Below, piece after piece: positions 17,150 through 25,287 of a stretch of DNA of 64,000 nt. The notes beneath the pieces were generated by a model. The model saw only the letters and a program-made list of their open reading frames with translations, had not been told where the DNA came from and did not search any database. The translations under genes were made by a program, and so were the position numbers. Every line of letters begins with the position of its first letter. Position 1 is the stretch's first letter. Where the stretch lies: the NCBI GenBank assembly GCA_002320815.1, contig DCLA01000061.1, forward strand, positions 1 through 64,000, read 5' to 3'. This stretch comes from Myxococcales bacterium UBA1660. GTDB lineage: Bacteria > Myxococcota_A > Polyangia > Polyangiales > Houyiibacteriaceae.

Positions 17150-18658
17150 TCAGCGGCGGCGGCGAATCAGGGCGAGGCCCAAGAGGAGGAGCCCGGCGAA
17201 GCCGGTGCCGCGGCCGCCCGCGGCGCAGCCGCCGCTGAGCTCGGTGGCCGGGACGGTGCTGCCGTCGCCGCCGGCGACCAGCCCGCCGTCGGGGTTGCCG
17301 ACGGCGCCGCACTCGTCGACGCCGTCGCAGTTGGAGTCGACGCCATCGCCGCAGGGGTCCTCGGCGCCGGGGTGGATGTCCGCGTCGGTGTCGTCGCAGT
17401 CCACGCTGGTGTTGTGGCCATCGCCATCCGCGTCGGCGAAGCCGTCGACGCACTCACCGTCCACGCACGCCATCGGGCAGGTCTCCACCTCGAGGCCGCC
17501 CGCGCTGCAGCGCTGACGCATGGTCCCGGTGCACTCCCAGGCCGCGCCGACCGCGCCGCACTCGTTGGCCACCGAGGTCACCCGGATCTGGAGCTGGTTG
17601 TCGGGCGGGCTGGAGAACCACGCCTCGCCCTCCTGGACCAGGTTGAAGTACTGCGGATAGTCCCCGAGCTCGTCGGGCGCGCGGACCGAGAAGGCGAAGC
17701 GGCCCACCGCGCCGGGCGCGGTCGCGCTCTCCACCGAGGCCGGCCGATGGTCGTTCTCCCAATCCGACGCCGCCAGGGGGCTGGCGCCGTCCCGGGGCTC
17801 GGTGGTGCCCAGGTAGGTCGAGCCCGGCGTCCAGGTCTGGGCGCCCTCGTTGCGCAGCTCGATGTAGCCGGCGATCTCGGTGCCGGCGGGGACCTCGAAG
17901 TCCATCGCCGCGAAGGGAAAGCTCTGGGACACGAAGGACGCCGCCCAGTCGTTGTTCACCGCCCAGAACGAGGCGCCCATCTCGTCGTAGATGTTGGTCG
18001 CGTGGTCGCGGTAGCGGGCGTAGCGGTTCGAGTAGTCCGAACAGGAGACGCAGCCGTTGTAGTACTTGGTGATGAACTCGACCCACTTGGCGAAGCGGGC
18101 GTTGCCGGGCCGGACCCCGTTCATCCAGGCGACGGCCTGGTCGCGGTTGGAGATCCCGCTGGCGGGGATCCCATTGTTCCCGGAGCGGTAGATCATCCGA
18201 CTGATCACGAAGTCGATGGCCGCCTGCACGTTGCCGGCGACGCTGAGGATCCGGTTGCCCTCCCGGGCCAGGGTCTGGGCGTAGGTGCCGGCGTCGAACT
18301 GGAACATGCCCAGGCCGCCCTGCTCGTTGCCGCAGGGGCCGTCCCAGTAGCCGGCGAGCACCGGTCCGCCGCCGCAGTCGGACGAGTTGGGGCCATAGCA
18401 CTTCTGCCCCGAGTACTCGCTGGCGCAGTGGCTCAACAGGGTCTCGGCGCTGGCGACGCCGGCCAGGAGCCACCCCTGCTCGATCCCCTCGGCGAAGGCC
18501 GCGTCACGGATCTGCCCCGCGCGGGCGCGCCGGGCGGCGGCGCCACTGAGCCCCTGGGAGACCGCGCCCACGTCGTGCGGCGCGGGCCGCGGCGCGTCAC
18601 CGAAGCACGCGGTGAGCGAGAGAAGACAAGCGAACCACCCCAGACGTCGGACACCCAT
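17150..18658 (-). CDS. MYXO-CTERM surface protein with lysozyme-like, NBR1-like and MopE-type modules
   Basis: 502 residues. A signal peptide (MGVRRLGWFACLLSLTAC, possible lipobox) is followed by a lysozyme-like domain at about 40-200. In it, the helix GVASAETLLSHC and the GGLGMFQFDAGTY motif resemble the catalytic Glu and GLMQ motif of transglycosylases. A beta-sandwich follows (FEVPAGTEIAGYIELRNEGA, QTWTPGS), resembling the Ig-like domain of NBR1. Then come a Cys-rich stretch and a MopE-type metal-binding motif (DADGDGHNTSVDCDD, DSNCDGVDECG). The end is GGCAAGG, a hydrophobic helix and IRRRR, a MYXO-CTERM anchor. Likely an outward-facing peptidoglycan-active enzyme, perhaps predatory; this is inferred from the domains only. 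Confidence 0.8.
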   Translation of the reverse strand: MGVRRLGWFACLLSLTACFGDAPRPAPHDVGAVSQGLSGAAARRARAGQIRDAAFAEGIEQGWLLAGVASAETLLSHCASEYSGQKCYGPNSSDCGGGPVLAGYWDGPCGNEQGGLGMFQFDAGTYAQTLAREGNRILSVAGNVQAAIDFVISRMIYRSGNNGIPASGISNRDQAVAWMNGVRPGNARFAKWVEFITKYYNGCVSCSDYSNRYARYRDHATNIYDEMGASFWAVNNDWAASFVSQSFPFAAMDFEVPAGTEIAGYIELRNEGAQTWTPGSTYLGTTEPRDGASPLAASDWENDHRPASVESATAPGAVGRFAFSVRAPDELGDYPQYFNLVQEGEAWFSSPPDNQLQIRVTSVANECGAVGAAWECTGTMRQRCSAGGLEVETCPMACVDGECVDGFADADGDGHNTSVDCDDTDADIHPGAEDPCGDGVDSNCDGVDECGAVGNPDGGLVAGGDGSTVPATELSGGCAAGGRGTGFAGLLLLGLALIRRRR

Positions 18659-18664
18659 GGGGTG

Positions 18665-18670
18665 AGGATA
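18665..18670 (-). promoter_or_regulatory. -10 hexamer (TATCCT), leaderless spacing
   Basis: On the minus strand TATCCT ends six bases before the ATG at 18658. No Shine-Dalgarno sequence is present. Confidence 0.45.
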
Positions 18671-18695
18671 GAGCAACGACCGCGCCAACGACCAC

Positions 18696-18721
18696 GGGCC
18701 CGATCCGTGCGGATCGGGCCC
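18696..18721 (-). terminator. GC-rich hairpin terminator
   Basis: GGGCCCGATCC (18696-18706) and its complement (18711-18721) form an 11-bp stem with a 4-nt loop. It lies 50 bases beyond the stop of the ExbD-like lipoprotein gene and upstream of the 18658 gene. There is no T-run, so termination strength is uncertain. Confidence 0.55.
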
Positions 18722-18771
18722 GGAGGAGGGCGCTCAAGCGTGCAGACTTGGCGCGATCGCAGAAAAACTGG

Positions 18772-19773
18772 TCAGAGCTTGGGGGGGATCTGCAGCATCA
18801 AGTACGGGGCGTCGGTCCCGTTGGGGAACGCCGCGCCCAGGAAGCTGATCACGCGCATCGTCGGGGTCTGGGCCTCGGCTTCGACCAGCGCGCCGCAGGC
18901 CTGGGCGCCGCAGAGGGGGCGCATGGTCTTGGCCACGACGTTCTCCTCCTCCGGTCCGGGAGTGGTCGCCTCGTAGCGCCAGGTGAAGGCGGCGGTGGTC
19001 GCCGGGGGGAGCTCCTCCTCGCCCTCGGCGGGCTCGGGCGGGGCGATGCCGTCGATCATGGCCGGCGCCGCGGGAGCGCTCTCCTCGATGTCCGGACCGC
19101 CGACGCGCTGCAGGTCGATCTTCACGCCGTTACCGCGAGCGAAGAGGGTCATGTGCATCTGACCGCCCTCGGCGATGTTGCCGGGCTTGAAGGCGCAGTC
19201 GACGTAGGGCCCTTCGCGGCACGCGCCGTACATCTCCTCCCAGAGCGGGGCCAGCTCGTCCCAGTTGCGGACATGGGTGGCCGGCGGCTCGTGGAACTCG
19301 TCCTCTTGCTCGCGGATGTCCCAGGTTCCGAGGGCCATGTAGCCGGCCTCGGTGCCGGCGCCCTGCCGGACCTCGAAGGCGATGTCGGTCACGCCCGCTT
19401 CCTTGAGGGTCTGCAAGACGAGGGTGGTGGTCCGCCAGGGCGTCGACCCCAGGATGCGCAGCTTGGCGCCGCGGCGCGCCGGCCCGCTCTCGAGCGCGTG
19501 CTTCAGCTCGGTGACGGTGCCGCCGACCAAGGCGGCGTCGGGGATCTTGCCGTTGTCCAACTCCACCACGGTGTGCGCGTCGACGCGCAGGTTCGAGGGG
19601 CTGACCTCGATCTCCACCGCGCCCGACGGGGCCGCGGTCTCGTAGCGGTAGGCGATGGGGAGCTCCATCACGCCGACCAGGGGATCCGTGCTCTCCTGGT
19701 TCTCCTCCTCGTCGTCGCAGCCGACGAACGCGAGGGAGAGACCGAGGACGAGAAGCAGTCGCAGAGGCTTCAT
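18772..19773 (-). CDS. Lipoprotein with ExbD/TolR-like periplasmic domain
   Basis: 333 residues. The signal peptide ends in the lipobox LAFVGC, followed by an acidic linker (DDEEENQES). The segment at about 60-140 (strand HTVVELDNGKIP, then LRILGSTPWRTTTLVL and LKEAGVTDIAFEVR) follows the periplasmic domain of ExbD/TolR, where a central strand is followed by the helix that leads to KAGV. The usual N-terminal transmembrane helix with its proton-carrying Asp is absent and replaced by a lipid anchor. The C-terminal half is Pro/Glu-rich with two cysteines (CGAQACG) and no known domain. It might bind cell-wall or TonB-like partners without energising them. It shares a 56-base divergent promoter region with the repeat lipoprotein at 19830. 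Confidence 0.75.
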   Translation of the reverse strand: MKPLRLLLVLGLSLAFVGCDDEEENQESTDPLVGVMELPIAYRYETAAPSGAVEIEVSPSNLRVDAHTVVELDNGKIPDAALVGGTVTELKHALESGPARRGAKLRILGSTPWRTTTLVLQTLKEAGVTDIAFEVRQGAGTEAGYMALGTWDIREQEDEFHEPPATHVRNWDELAPLWEEMYGACREGPYVDCAFKPGNIAEGGQMHMTLFARGNGVKIDLQRVGGPDIEESAPAAPAMIDGIAPPEPAEGEEELPPATTAAFTWRYEATTPGPEEENVVAKTMRPLCGAQACGALVEAEAQTPTMRVISFLGAAFPNGTDAPYLMLQIPPKL

Positions 19774-19781
19774 GGGGCGGG

Positions 19782-19787
19782 ACCCTA
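19782..19787 (-). promoter_or_regulatory. -10 hexamer (TAGGGT) for the 19773 gene
   Basis: On the minus strand TAGGGT ends eight bases before the ATG at 19773, within the 56-base divergent intergenic region. Confidence 0.4.
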
Positions 19788-19816
19788 CCACGCCCCGGGG
19801 CCCCGGAATGCTCTGC

Positions 19817-19822
19817 TATGCT
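19817..19822 (+). promoter_or_regulatory. -10 hexamer (TATGCT) for the 19830 gene
   Basis: TATGCT ends seven bases before the ATG at 19830 and overlaps the alternative ATG at 19818, favouring the downstream start. Confidence 0.45.
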
Positions 19823-19829
19823 GCGCCCC

Positions 19830-22073
19830 ATGCGCCGCGTCCTCCCCTTCCTGATCCCCCTCATCCTCGCGGGCTGCGGCCGGACCATCCTGGTGGACCC
19901 GGAGGTCCTGGGCGACGGCGGCGTCCCGGATGGGGCCCGCCCCGACGACGCCGAGGTGCCGGTGGATCTCGGCGGCTGCGCCACCGACGACGACTGCGGC
20001 TTCGGGCTCACCTGCGTCGACGATCGCTGCGTCGAAGGCCTGGTCTGCTTCAGCGACCTCGACTGCGCCGCCGGTGAGCGCTGCGAGGCCGGCGCCTGCG
20101 TGCGTAGCGCCGAGTGCGCGAGCGCCGACGAGTGCGCCCCCGGCGAGGTCTGCCGCCTGGGCCGCTGCGTGGTCCCCGCCGAGTGCAGCGTGCGCGCCGA
20201 CTGCATGGCCGGCGAGGACTGCGTCGACGGGACCTGCGTGACCCTCCCCGAGTGTCGGACCGGGAGCGACTGCGGCGCGGGCTTCGAGTGCGAGGGCGGC
20301 ACCTGCGTCTTCACTGGCGAATGCATGACGAACGACGAATGCACCACCGGCTTCGAGTGCGTCGGCGCCCGCTGCACCTTCACCGGGGACTGCCTCCGCG
20401 ACGCCGACTGCGGCTCGGGCTTTCGCTGCGACGCGGCCCGGTGCGTGCCCACCGGCTGCAGCTCCGACGACGACTGTGCCGCCGGCGAGCTCTGCGACGC
20501 CCTGACCCGCCGCTGCACCCCCAGCGACACCTGCGCCGTCGACGCCGACTGCCCCGCGGGCGACCTCTGCTTCTTCGGGCGCTGTACCACCGTGCGCCGC
20601 TGTCGCTCCACCGCCGACTGTCCCCCGCCCGAGCGCTGCGACGGCTTCCGCTGCGTCGGCGACGTGGGCTGCGCCGCGGACGACGAGTGCCCCATGGGGC
20701 AGCGCTGCGACTTCGCCTTCTGCCAGCCCACCACGTGCACGGCCGACGCCGACTGCGAGCTCGGCTGGCAGTGCGCCGGGAACCGCTGCTTCCCGCCCTT
20801 CGCCTGCGGGGCCGATACCGAGTGCCCCTTCCCGGGCATGGTCTGCCGCGACCGCCTCTGCGTGGGCTCCGACTGCACCGATGACGCGGACTGCAGCACC
20901 ACCGGCGGGAGCTGCGTCTCCGGCGCCTGCGTGCCCCTGCCGCCCGCGTCCTGCGCCTTCGACGTCGACTGCCCCGCCGGCCAGGAGTGCAACTTCGGCT
21001 TCTGCGAGATGCGCACCACCTGCCCGGCCTCGCCCTGCCCGGAGACCCAGGTCTGTGAAGACGGCCGCTGTGTCCCGCCGCCCGAGTGCACCGCCGATTC
21101 CGACTGCGCCGGCTCCGGGCTGAGCTGCCGCGGCGGCCGCTGCGTCTTCGTGGGCGAGTGCACCACCGACGCCCAGTGCCCGGAGCGGTTCCGCTGCCTC
21201 GGTGGCGGCTGCACCTTCGTGGGCGAGTGCACCGTCGACTCCGAGTGCGACCCGGGCTTCGAGTGCGACTCGGGCTCCTGCAGCTACGTCGGCGAGTGCC
21301 GCACCGACGGCGACTGCGCCGCGGGCGAGAGCTGTGTCACCGGGAGCTGCCAGTCGGCGCCCTGCCGCGCGAACACCGACTGCCCCGCGGGCGAGGTCTG
21401 CAACATCTCCACCCTGGCCTGCGTGCCGGACATCTCCTGCAACTCCGATGGCGACTGCCCCCTCGGCTGGACCTGCCTGGGGGACCAGTGCACCGCGCTC
21501 CAGTTCTGCTTCCCGCCCGGCTCGGGCACCGCCTCCGGCTGCCCCGCGGGGACCACCTGCGCCGACTTCGGCGCCTGCTTCGTGGCCCAGGAGTGCGTCG
21601 GCGACGACGACTGCGCCGGTGGCGAGGTCTGCGAGTTCAACTTCTGCCAGCCGCCCTCCTGCGCGACCACCGCCGACTGCAACCACGGGTGGACCTGCGA
21701 ATCGAACCGCTGTTTCCCCTGGCTCTTCTGCGGCTCCGACCCCGACTGCGGCCCGGTGCGCATGTGCGTGAACAACCGCTGCACCGTCGCCGGAGGCTGC
21801 GTCGAGGACGAGGAGTGTCCGCCCGGCCAGACCTGCATCGCCGGCCTCTGCGAGACCCTCCCGCCCGGCGAGTGCGTGCGGGACACCGACTGCAACCCGG
21901 GCGAGATCTGTCAGTTCAACTTCTGCACCCCGGGCACCATGTGCCGCACCAACGGCGACTGCCCCAGCGGGCAGGTCTGCGTCGACGACCGCTGCCGCTT
22001 CACCATCGAGTGCCGCATGGACTCGGACTGTGATCCCGGCGAGACGTGCGACGCCGACGGTCAATGCATCTGA
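19830..22073 (+). CDS. Lipoprotein built from about 30 four-cysteine repeats
   Basis: 747 residues. The signal peptide MRRVLPFLIPLILAGC is followed by a short Asp-rich linker and then about 30 consecutive units of roughly 22-26 residues. Their pattern is C-x4-5-D/E-C-x-x-G-x-x-C-x4-6-C (for example ECRTGSDCGAGFECEGGTC). Nearly every unit has an acidic pair just before the second cysteine, which could bind calcium; each would form two disulfides, giving a long stiff rod on the cell surface. Several neighbouring units share wording (GECTTD, GECTVD, GECRTD), indicating expansion by duplication. No catalytic domain is present. It may be an adhesin or spacer; the function is inferred from architecture only. 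Confidence 0.87.
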   Translation: MRRVLPFLIPLILAGCGRTILVDPEVLGDGGVPDGARPDDAEVPVDLGGCATDDDCGFGLTCVDDRCVEGLVCFSDLDCAAGERCEAGACVRSAECASADECAPGEVCRLGRCVVPAECSVRADCMAGEDCVDGTCVTLPECRTGSDCGAGFECEGGTCVFTGECMTNDECTTGFECVGARCTFTGDCLRDADCGSGFRCDAARCVPTGCSSDDDCAAGELCDALTRRCTPSDTCAVDADCPAGDLCFFGRCTTVRRCRSTADCPPPERCDGFRCVGDVGCAADDECPMGQRCDFAFCQPTTCTADADCELGWQCAGNRCFPPFACGADTECPFPGMVCRDRLCVGSDCTDDADCSTTGGSCVSGACVPLPPASCAFDVDCPAGQECNFGFCEMRTTCPASPCPETQVCEDGRCVPPPECTADSDCAGSGLSCRGGRCVFVGECTTDAQCPERFRCLGGGCTFVGECTVDSECDPGFECDSGSCSYVGECRTDGDCAAGESCVTGSCQSAPCRANTDCPAGEVCNISTLACVPDISCNSDGDCPLGWTCLGDQCTALQFCFPPGSGTASGCPAGTTCADFGACFVAQECVGDDDCAGGEVCEFNFCQPPSCATTADCNHGWTCESNRCFPWLFCGSDPDCGPVRMCVNNRCTVAGGCVEDEECPPGQTCIAGLCETLPPGECVRDTDCNPGEICQFNFCTPGTMCRTNGDCPSGQVCVDDRCRFTIECRMDSDCDPGETCDADGQCI

Positions 22074-22105
22074 GCGGCGCGCGGCCTTCGTGGTAAGCAC
22101 GGGCG

Positions 22106-23278
22106 ATGCCGCGCCCGCCGTCGTTCTCCACCCACATCGACTCGCTCTCCGCCCGCGTCTTCTCGGGCTTGGCCGCCAAGGCCGCGGCCAAGCGGGCCGC
22201 CGGCGAGCCGGTCCACATGCTCAGCGTGGGCGACACCTACGAGGAGCCGCCCGAGGCCGCGCGGGTGGACGCGCTCCACTCGAGCGACCTGGACGGCATC
22301 CACAAGTACGCGCCCCCGCCCGGGTTGCCCAAGCTCCTCGCGGCCATCTCGGACCGCACCGAGGCCCTCGGGCGCCGGGTCCCCGAAGAGCGCCTCCAGG
22401 TCATGAGCGGCGCCACCGCCGGTCTCAGCGTGATCAGCGAGACCCTCTTCGACGTGGGCGACGAGGTCCTCCTGCCCTCCCCCTTCTGGCCGCTCATCCG
22501 CGGCATCATCGCCAAGCGGGGCGCAGTGCCGGTGCAGGTGCCCCTCTTCCACGCGCTCGACTCGCTGGACGTCGAGGCGACCCTCGAGGCCGCCATCACC
22601 GACCGCACCGTGGCGCTCTACGTGAACACGCCGCACAACCCCACCGGCGCCATCGCGTCCCCGGCGGCCCTCGACGCCTTCGTGCGCGTCGCCACCCGCC
22701 ACGACCTCTGGCTCATCTGCGACGAGGCCTACCAGGACCTCGCCTTCGTCGACGCCCCCGCGCCCTTGTGGACCCGCGACGACGTCCAGGAGCGCTACGT
22801 CGCCTGCCACACGTTGAGCAAGAGCTACGGCCTGGCCGGCGCGCGGATCGGATACGCCCACGGCTGCGCCGCGGTGGGCGAGGCCCTGCGCGCGGTGCAG
22901 GCCTTCAGCACCTACTCGGCGCCCACCCCGATGCAGGTCTCCGCCGAGCGCGCGCTGCGGACCGGCGACGAGTTCCTCGCCCGCCGGCGCGAGCTCTTCG
23001 CGGTAGCCGGTCGGGAGACCGCCGAGGTCCTCGGCATCCCGGCGCCCGCCGGCGGCACCTTCCTCTTCTTCGACGCCAGCCCCTACCTCCGCGAGGGCGA
23101 GAGCGACTCGCTCGGATTCCTGGGCCGCTGCCTGGACGCCGGCGTCTTGATGACCCCCGGCTCCTCGTGCGGCGCGGACTTCGCGAAGTGGGTGCGCATC
23201 TGCTTCACCTCGGAGTCCCTCGACGAGCACCGGGACGCCCTCGAGCGGCTGGGCGGCGTATTGAAAACGATTTGCTAA
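22106..23278 (+). CDS. Class I/II PLP-dependent aminotransferase
   Basis: 390-residue fold-type I enzyme of the aspartate aminotransferase superfamily. Visible features: HKYAPPPGLPKLLAAI (substrate-side loop), the NTPHNPTGA motif, CDEAYQDL with the PLP-binding Asp and Tyr, the Schiff-base lysine in LSKSYGLAGARIGY, and a C-terminal Arg in VRICFT that binds the substrate carboxylate. Length is standard for the family. The substrate is not predictable from context: the flanking genes are a repeat lipoprotein (32 bases upstream) and a HiPIP. A TAAGCA hexamer ends six bases before the ATG, consistent with the leaderless pattern seen nearby, but co-transcription with the upstream gene is also possible. 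Confidence 0.9.
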   Translation: MPRPPSFSTHIDSLSARVFSGLAAKAAAKRAAGEPVHMLSVGDTYEEPPEAARVDALHSSDLDGIHKYAPPPGLPKLLAAISDRTEALGRRVPEERLQVMSGATAGLSVISETLFDVGDEVLLPSPFWPLIRGIIAKRGAVPVQVPLFHALDSLDVEATLEAAITDRTVALYVNTPHNPTGAIASPAALDAFVRVATRHDLWLICDEAYQDLAFVDAPAPLWTRDDVQERYVACHTLSKSYGLAGARIGYAHGCAAVGEALRAVQAFSTYSAPTPMQVSAERALRTGDEFLARRRELFAVAGRETAEVLGIPAPAGGTFLFFDASPYLREGESDSLGFLGRCLDAGVLMTPGSSCGADFAKWVRICFTSESLDEHRDALERLGGVLKTIC

Positions 23279-23307
23279 TTCCTCTATGAATCCGGGCGTC
23301 TACGAAC

Positions 23308-23336
23308 TTGATGCACCCGGATCCTGGGCCTATGCT
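23308..23336 (+). promoter_or_regulatory. Sigma70-like promoter of the HiPIP gene, leaderless configuration
   Basis: TTGATG (23308-23313) and TATGCT (23331-23336) are exactly 17 bases apart. The -10 ends seven bases before the ATG at 23344. This is the clearest promoter in the window. Confidence 0.6.
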
Positions 23337-23343
23337 CGCGCCC

Positions 23344-23673
23344 ATGAAGAAGATCTCTCGTCGTGAGCTCCTCCGCCGGAGCGCTACCTTCGGTGCCGCT
23401 GGCATCGGCCTCGTCGTCCTCGGCGGCAGCTCCGGTTGTGGCGGAGAAGAGGAAGGCCCCAACTGCAACGACACCTCGGGCCTGACCCCGCAGCAGCAGT
23501 CGACCCGCTCCTCCCTCGGCTACGTCGCCCAGTCGCCCCACGGCGCCCAGAAGAACTGCGCGAACTGCAACTTCTACACGGCCGGCGGCGCCAACCAGTG
23601 CGGTAGCTGCACTCTCGTCCCGGGCAAGATCGACCCGAACGCCTACTGCAACTCCTGGGCGGCCAAGGCCTGA
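23344..23673 (+). CDS. High-potential iron-sulfur protein (HiPIP), Tat-exported
   Basis: 109 residues. The N-terminus has a twin-arginine signal (SRRELLRRS followed by a hydrophobic stretch), as expected for a cofactor-bearing periplasmic protein folded before export. The C-terminal half carries the HiPIP pattern NCANC (Cys72, Cys75), CTLVPGK (Cys89) and YCNSW (Cys102), which ligate a single [4Fe-4S] cluster cycling between +2 and +3. Cys86 is an extra cysteine. HiPIPs act as soluble electron carriers to oxidases or reaction centres. A strong -35/-10 promoter directly precedes the ATG at 23344. Two bases separate its stop from the opposing gene's stop. Confidence 0.92.
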   Translation: MKKISRRELLRRSATFGAAGIGLVVLGGSSGCGGEEEGPNCNDTSGLTPQQQSTRSSLGYVAQSPHGAQKNCANCNFYTAGGANQCGSCTLVPGKIDPNAYCNSWAAKA

Positions 23674-23674
23674 C

Positions 23675-24283
23675 TCAGTCTTCGGCCGCCGCCAACGGCG
23701 GCCACGAGTGGGGATGCTTCGGCGTCTCCCCCGTCTGCCGGCTCGGTGGCTGGGCTTGCGCGATCCGTACGCGCAAGCCCGCCTCGACCCGCTCCGCCGG
23801 GAGCCCTCGGCGCAGCTCCGCGGCGATCGAGGCGCCCGCGCCCTCGGGGAGCGTCGACATCGCCAACGCCACCGCGTCCACCAGGTGGCCCCGGATCGCG
23901 TAGAAGCTCGGCGAGGAGTCCGCGTCGCAGGCGAACGCGAGCGCGCCCGCCGCCCGGAGCGCCGTCGCCCGGGGACCGTGTTGATCCTTGGCCAGCTCCG
24001 AGACCCGGAAGCCCGCCGCCCACGCCTCGGCGGCGCGCGCCTGACTCCGCCCCCATCGCCGCACCAGCGTGGGCACGTCGGTCCGGAGGCCGTGCGCCTC
24101 CAGAGTCCGCTCCATCACGGGCGCCACGAGGGTCACCAGCAGTCGTCGGTCGAGCTCGGCGTGGAGCGCCAGCTCGATCAGCCAATCCGGACGGAGGCAC
24201 CCGTCCCAGCTCACCGTGAACGAAGGGCCCCCCTCGAACGCGCGTACCAGCTCATCGTTGAGCGATAGCCCCACCAATCGCAT
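23675..24283 (-). CDS. Hypothetical protein
   Basis: 202 residues, soluble, with no signal peptide or membrane segment. The N-terminus (MRLVGLSLNDELVRAFEGG, then FTVSWDGCLRP) looks like a beta-rich start, followed by mostly helical Ala/Arg-rich sequence with an ELALHAELDRRLL helix. The C-terminal 25 residues (PPSRQTGETPKHPHSW) look disordered. I do not recognise a family. Codon usage is high-GC in the third position, consistent with a real gene. It is tail-to-tail with the HiPIP gene (stops two bases apart); no Shine-Dalgarno or -10 hexamer is obvious before the ATG at 24283. Confidence 0.6.
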   Translation of the reverse strand: MRLVGLSLNDELVRAFEGGPSFTVSWDGCLRPDWLIELALHAELDRRLLVTLVAPVMERTLEAHGLRTDVPTLVRRWGRSQARAAEAWAAGFRVSELAKDQHGPRATALRAAGALAFACDADSSPSFYAIRGHLVDAVALAMSTLPEGAGASIAAELRRGLPAERVEAGLRVRIAQAQPPSRQTGETPKHPHSWPPLAAAED

Positions 24284-24420
24284 GCCCAGTGGGGGTGCAA
24301 TCGTCGTTCCGCTGCGGAATCTCCGACGAATCGCGAACGGCGCTCCGAAGAGAGGGGGGCCCAGCCCCCGAACGGCGACGCTGTTGTCACACCCATCCGC
24401 GGGAGACGACCCGCCCCGGA

Positions 24421-24837
24421 CTACTTCAGCTTGGCGAAGCGTGCAGGGAGCTTGGCGTCGATGGAGAAGCGGCCCGCGCCCATCAGGCCGAGCGCGGCGT
24501 AGGCGGTGAGGTAGAGGAGCGCGAGCTCCTTCTTGGCCAGCGGATCGGCGGCGTGCACGATGAAGGCGGCGACGATCATCGTGGTCATCAAGGGGATCAC
24601 CGCGAGCCGGGTGAAGGCGCCCACGACGACCAGCCCGGCGCAGACGACCTCGGCGAAGATCGCGAGGGCCATCGCGACGGGGGACCCGACGCCCAAGGGA
24701 TCGGGGAACGAGTCGGAGTTCTCGGCGAAGCCCATGAGTTTGGGGATGCCGTGGGTCAGCATCATGCCGCCGAAGACCAGGCGGAGCGCGAGGAGCGCGA
24801 AGTCCCGGCTGCGGCCGGTGGATTGCGTGGAAGCCAT
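24421..24837 (-). CDS. DoxX-family membrane protein
   Basis: 138 residues with four hydrophobic helices. The first contains the DoxX hallmark LALRLVFGGMMLTHGIPKL. The second is VAMALAIFAEVVCAGLVVVGAFTRLA in outline, the third LMTTMIVAAFIVH, followed by the conserved KKELALLYL segment and a final helix with a G/R-rich end (GAGRFSID). DoxX proteins are inner-membrane and are linked in different species to thiosulfate:quinone oxidation or to oxidative stress; the role here is undetermined. Its position beside HiPIP and ferredoxin genes fits a redox link. A hairpin with a T-rich tail lies between it and the upstream ferredoxin gene. Confidence 0.88.
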   Translation of the reverse strand: MASTQSTGRSRDFALLALRLVFGGMMLTHGIPKLMGFAENSDSFPDPLGVGSPVAMALAIFAEVVCAGLVVVGAFTRLAVIPLMTTMIVAAFIVHAADPLAKKELALLYLTAYAALGLMGAGRFSIDAKLPARFAKLK

Positions 24838-24888
24838 GTCGGCGGCGTCAGTCGTCCGGGGTCCCGCATCGCGACCTGGAAAAGGAAA

Positions 24889-24908
24889 AGGCCGCCTCGC
24901 GGCGGCCT
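24889..24908 (-). terminator. Rho-independent terminator of the ferredoxin gene
   Basis: AGGCCGCC and GGCGGCCT form an 8-bp stem with a 4-nt loop. On the minus strand the hairpin is followed by TTTTCCTTTTCC, a T-rich tail rare in this GC-rich window. It sits 25 bases beyond the ferredoxin stop. Confidence 0.8.
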
Positions 24909-24933
24909 CCTTCGGGCGGGACCCGGGTAGAGC

Positions 24934-25287
24934 TCAGGGCTCGAGGCCCCACTTCTTCTTGTTCTCGGAGACCTGCTCGGGCGTCGGCTGCTCCTTCTCG
25001 TCGGGCGAAGGAACCTCGAAGTCGTCCATGTCGTCCACCAGGAGCGCGTTCAGCGGCGTGTCCTCGGAGAGCACCTCGGGGACGGAGACGTCCTCGTAGA
25101 TCGCCTCCCAGGGGCACTCGGGCTCACAGGCGCCGCAGTCGATGCACTCCTCGGGGTGGATGTAGAGCTGGTTCGGGAACTTCGCCTGGTCGTCGCCGGT
25201 GTAGGCGTAGATGCATTCGACGGGACAGACGTCGACACACGCCTGATCGACGCAGTCGCGGCAAAGACGGGTGATGACCCAGGCCAT
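24934..25287 (-). CDS. Seven-iron ferredoxin ([3Fe-4S][4Fe-4S]), FdxA-like
   Basis: 117-residue cytosolic electron carrier. Cys9, 17 and 58 match the [3Fe-4S] ligands of Azotobacter FdI-type ferredoxins, and Cys21, 48, 51 and 54 match the [4Fe-4S] ligands (CVDVCPVEC and ECIDCGACEPECP); Cys12 and Cys25 are extra. The ligand pattern and the HPEECIDCGACEPECPW segment make the family assignment secure. The C-terminal 45 residues are acidic and Pro-rich, as is common in the family. The start at 25287 is supported by a GAGAGG ribosome-binding site and the usual MxxVIT beginning. It is divergent from the diheme lipoprotein gene across 143 bases and terminated by the hairpin at 24889. Confidence 0.95.
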   Translation of the reverse strand: MAWVITRLCRDCVDQACVDVCPVECIYAYTGDDQAKFPNQLYIHPEECIDCGACEPECPWEAIYEDVSVPEVLSEDTPLNALLVDDMDDFEVPSPDEKEQPTPEQVSENKKKWGLEP

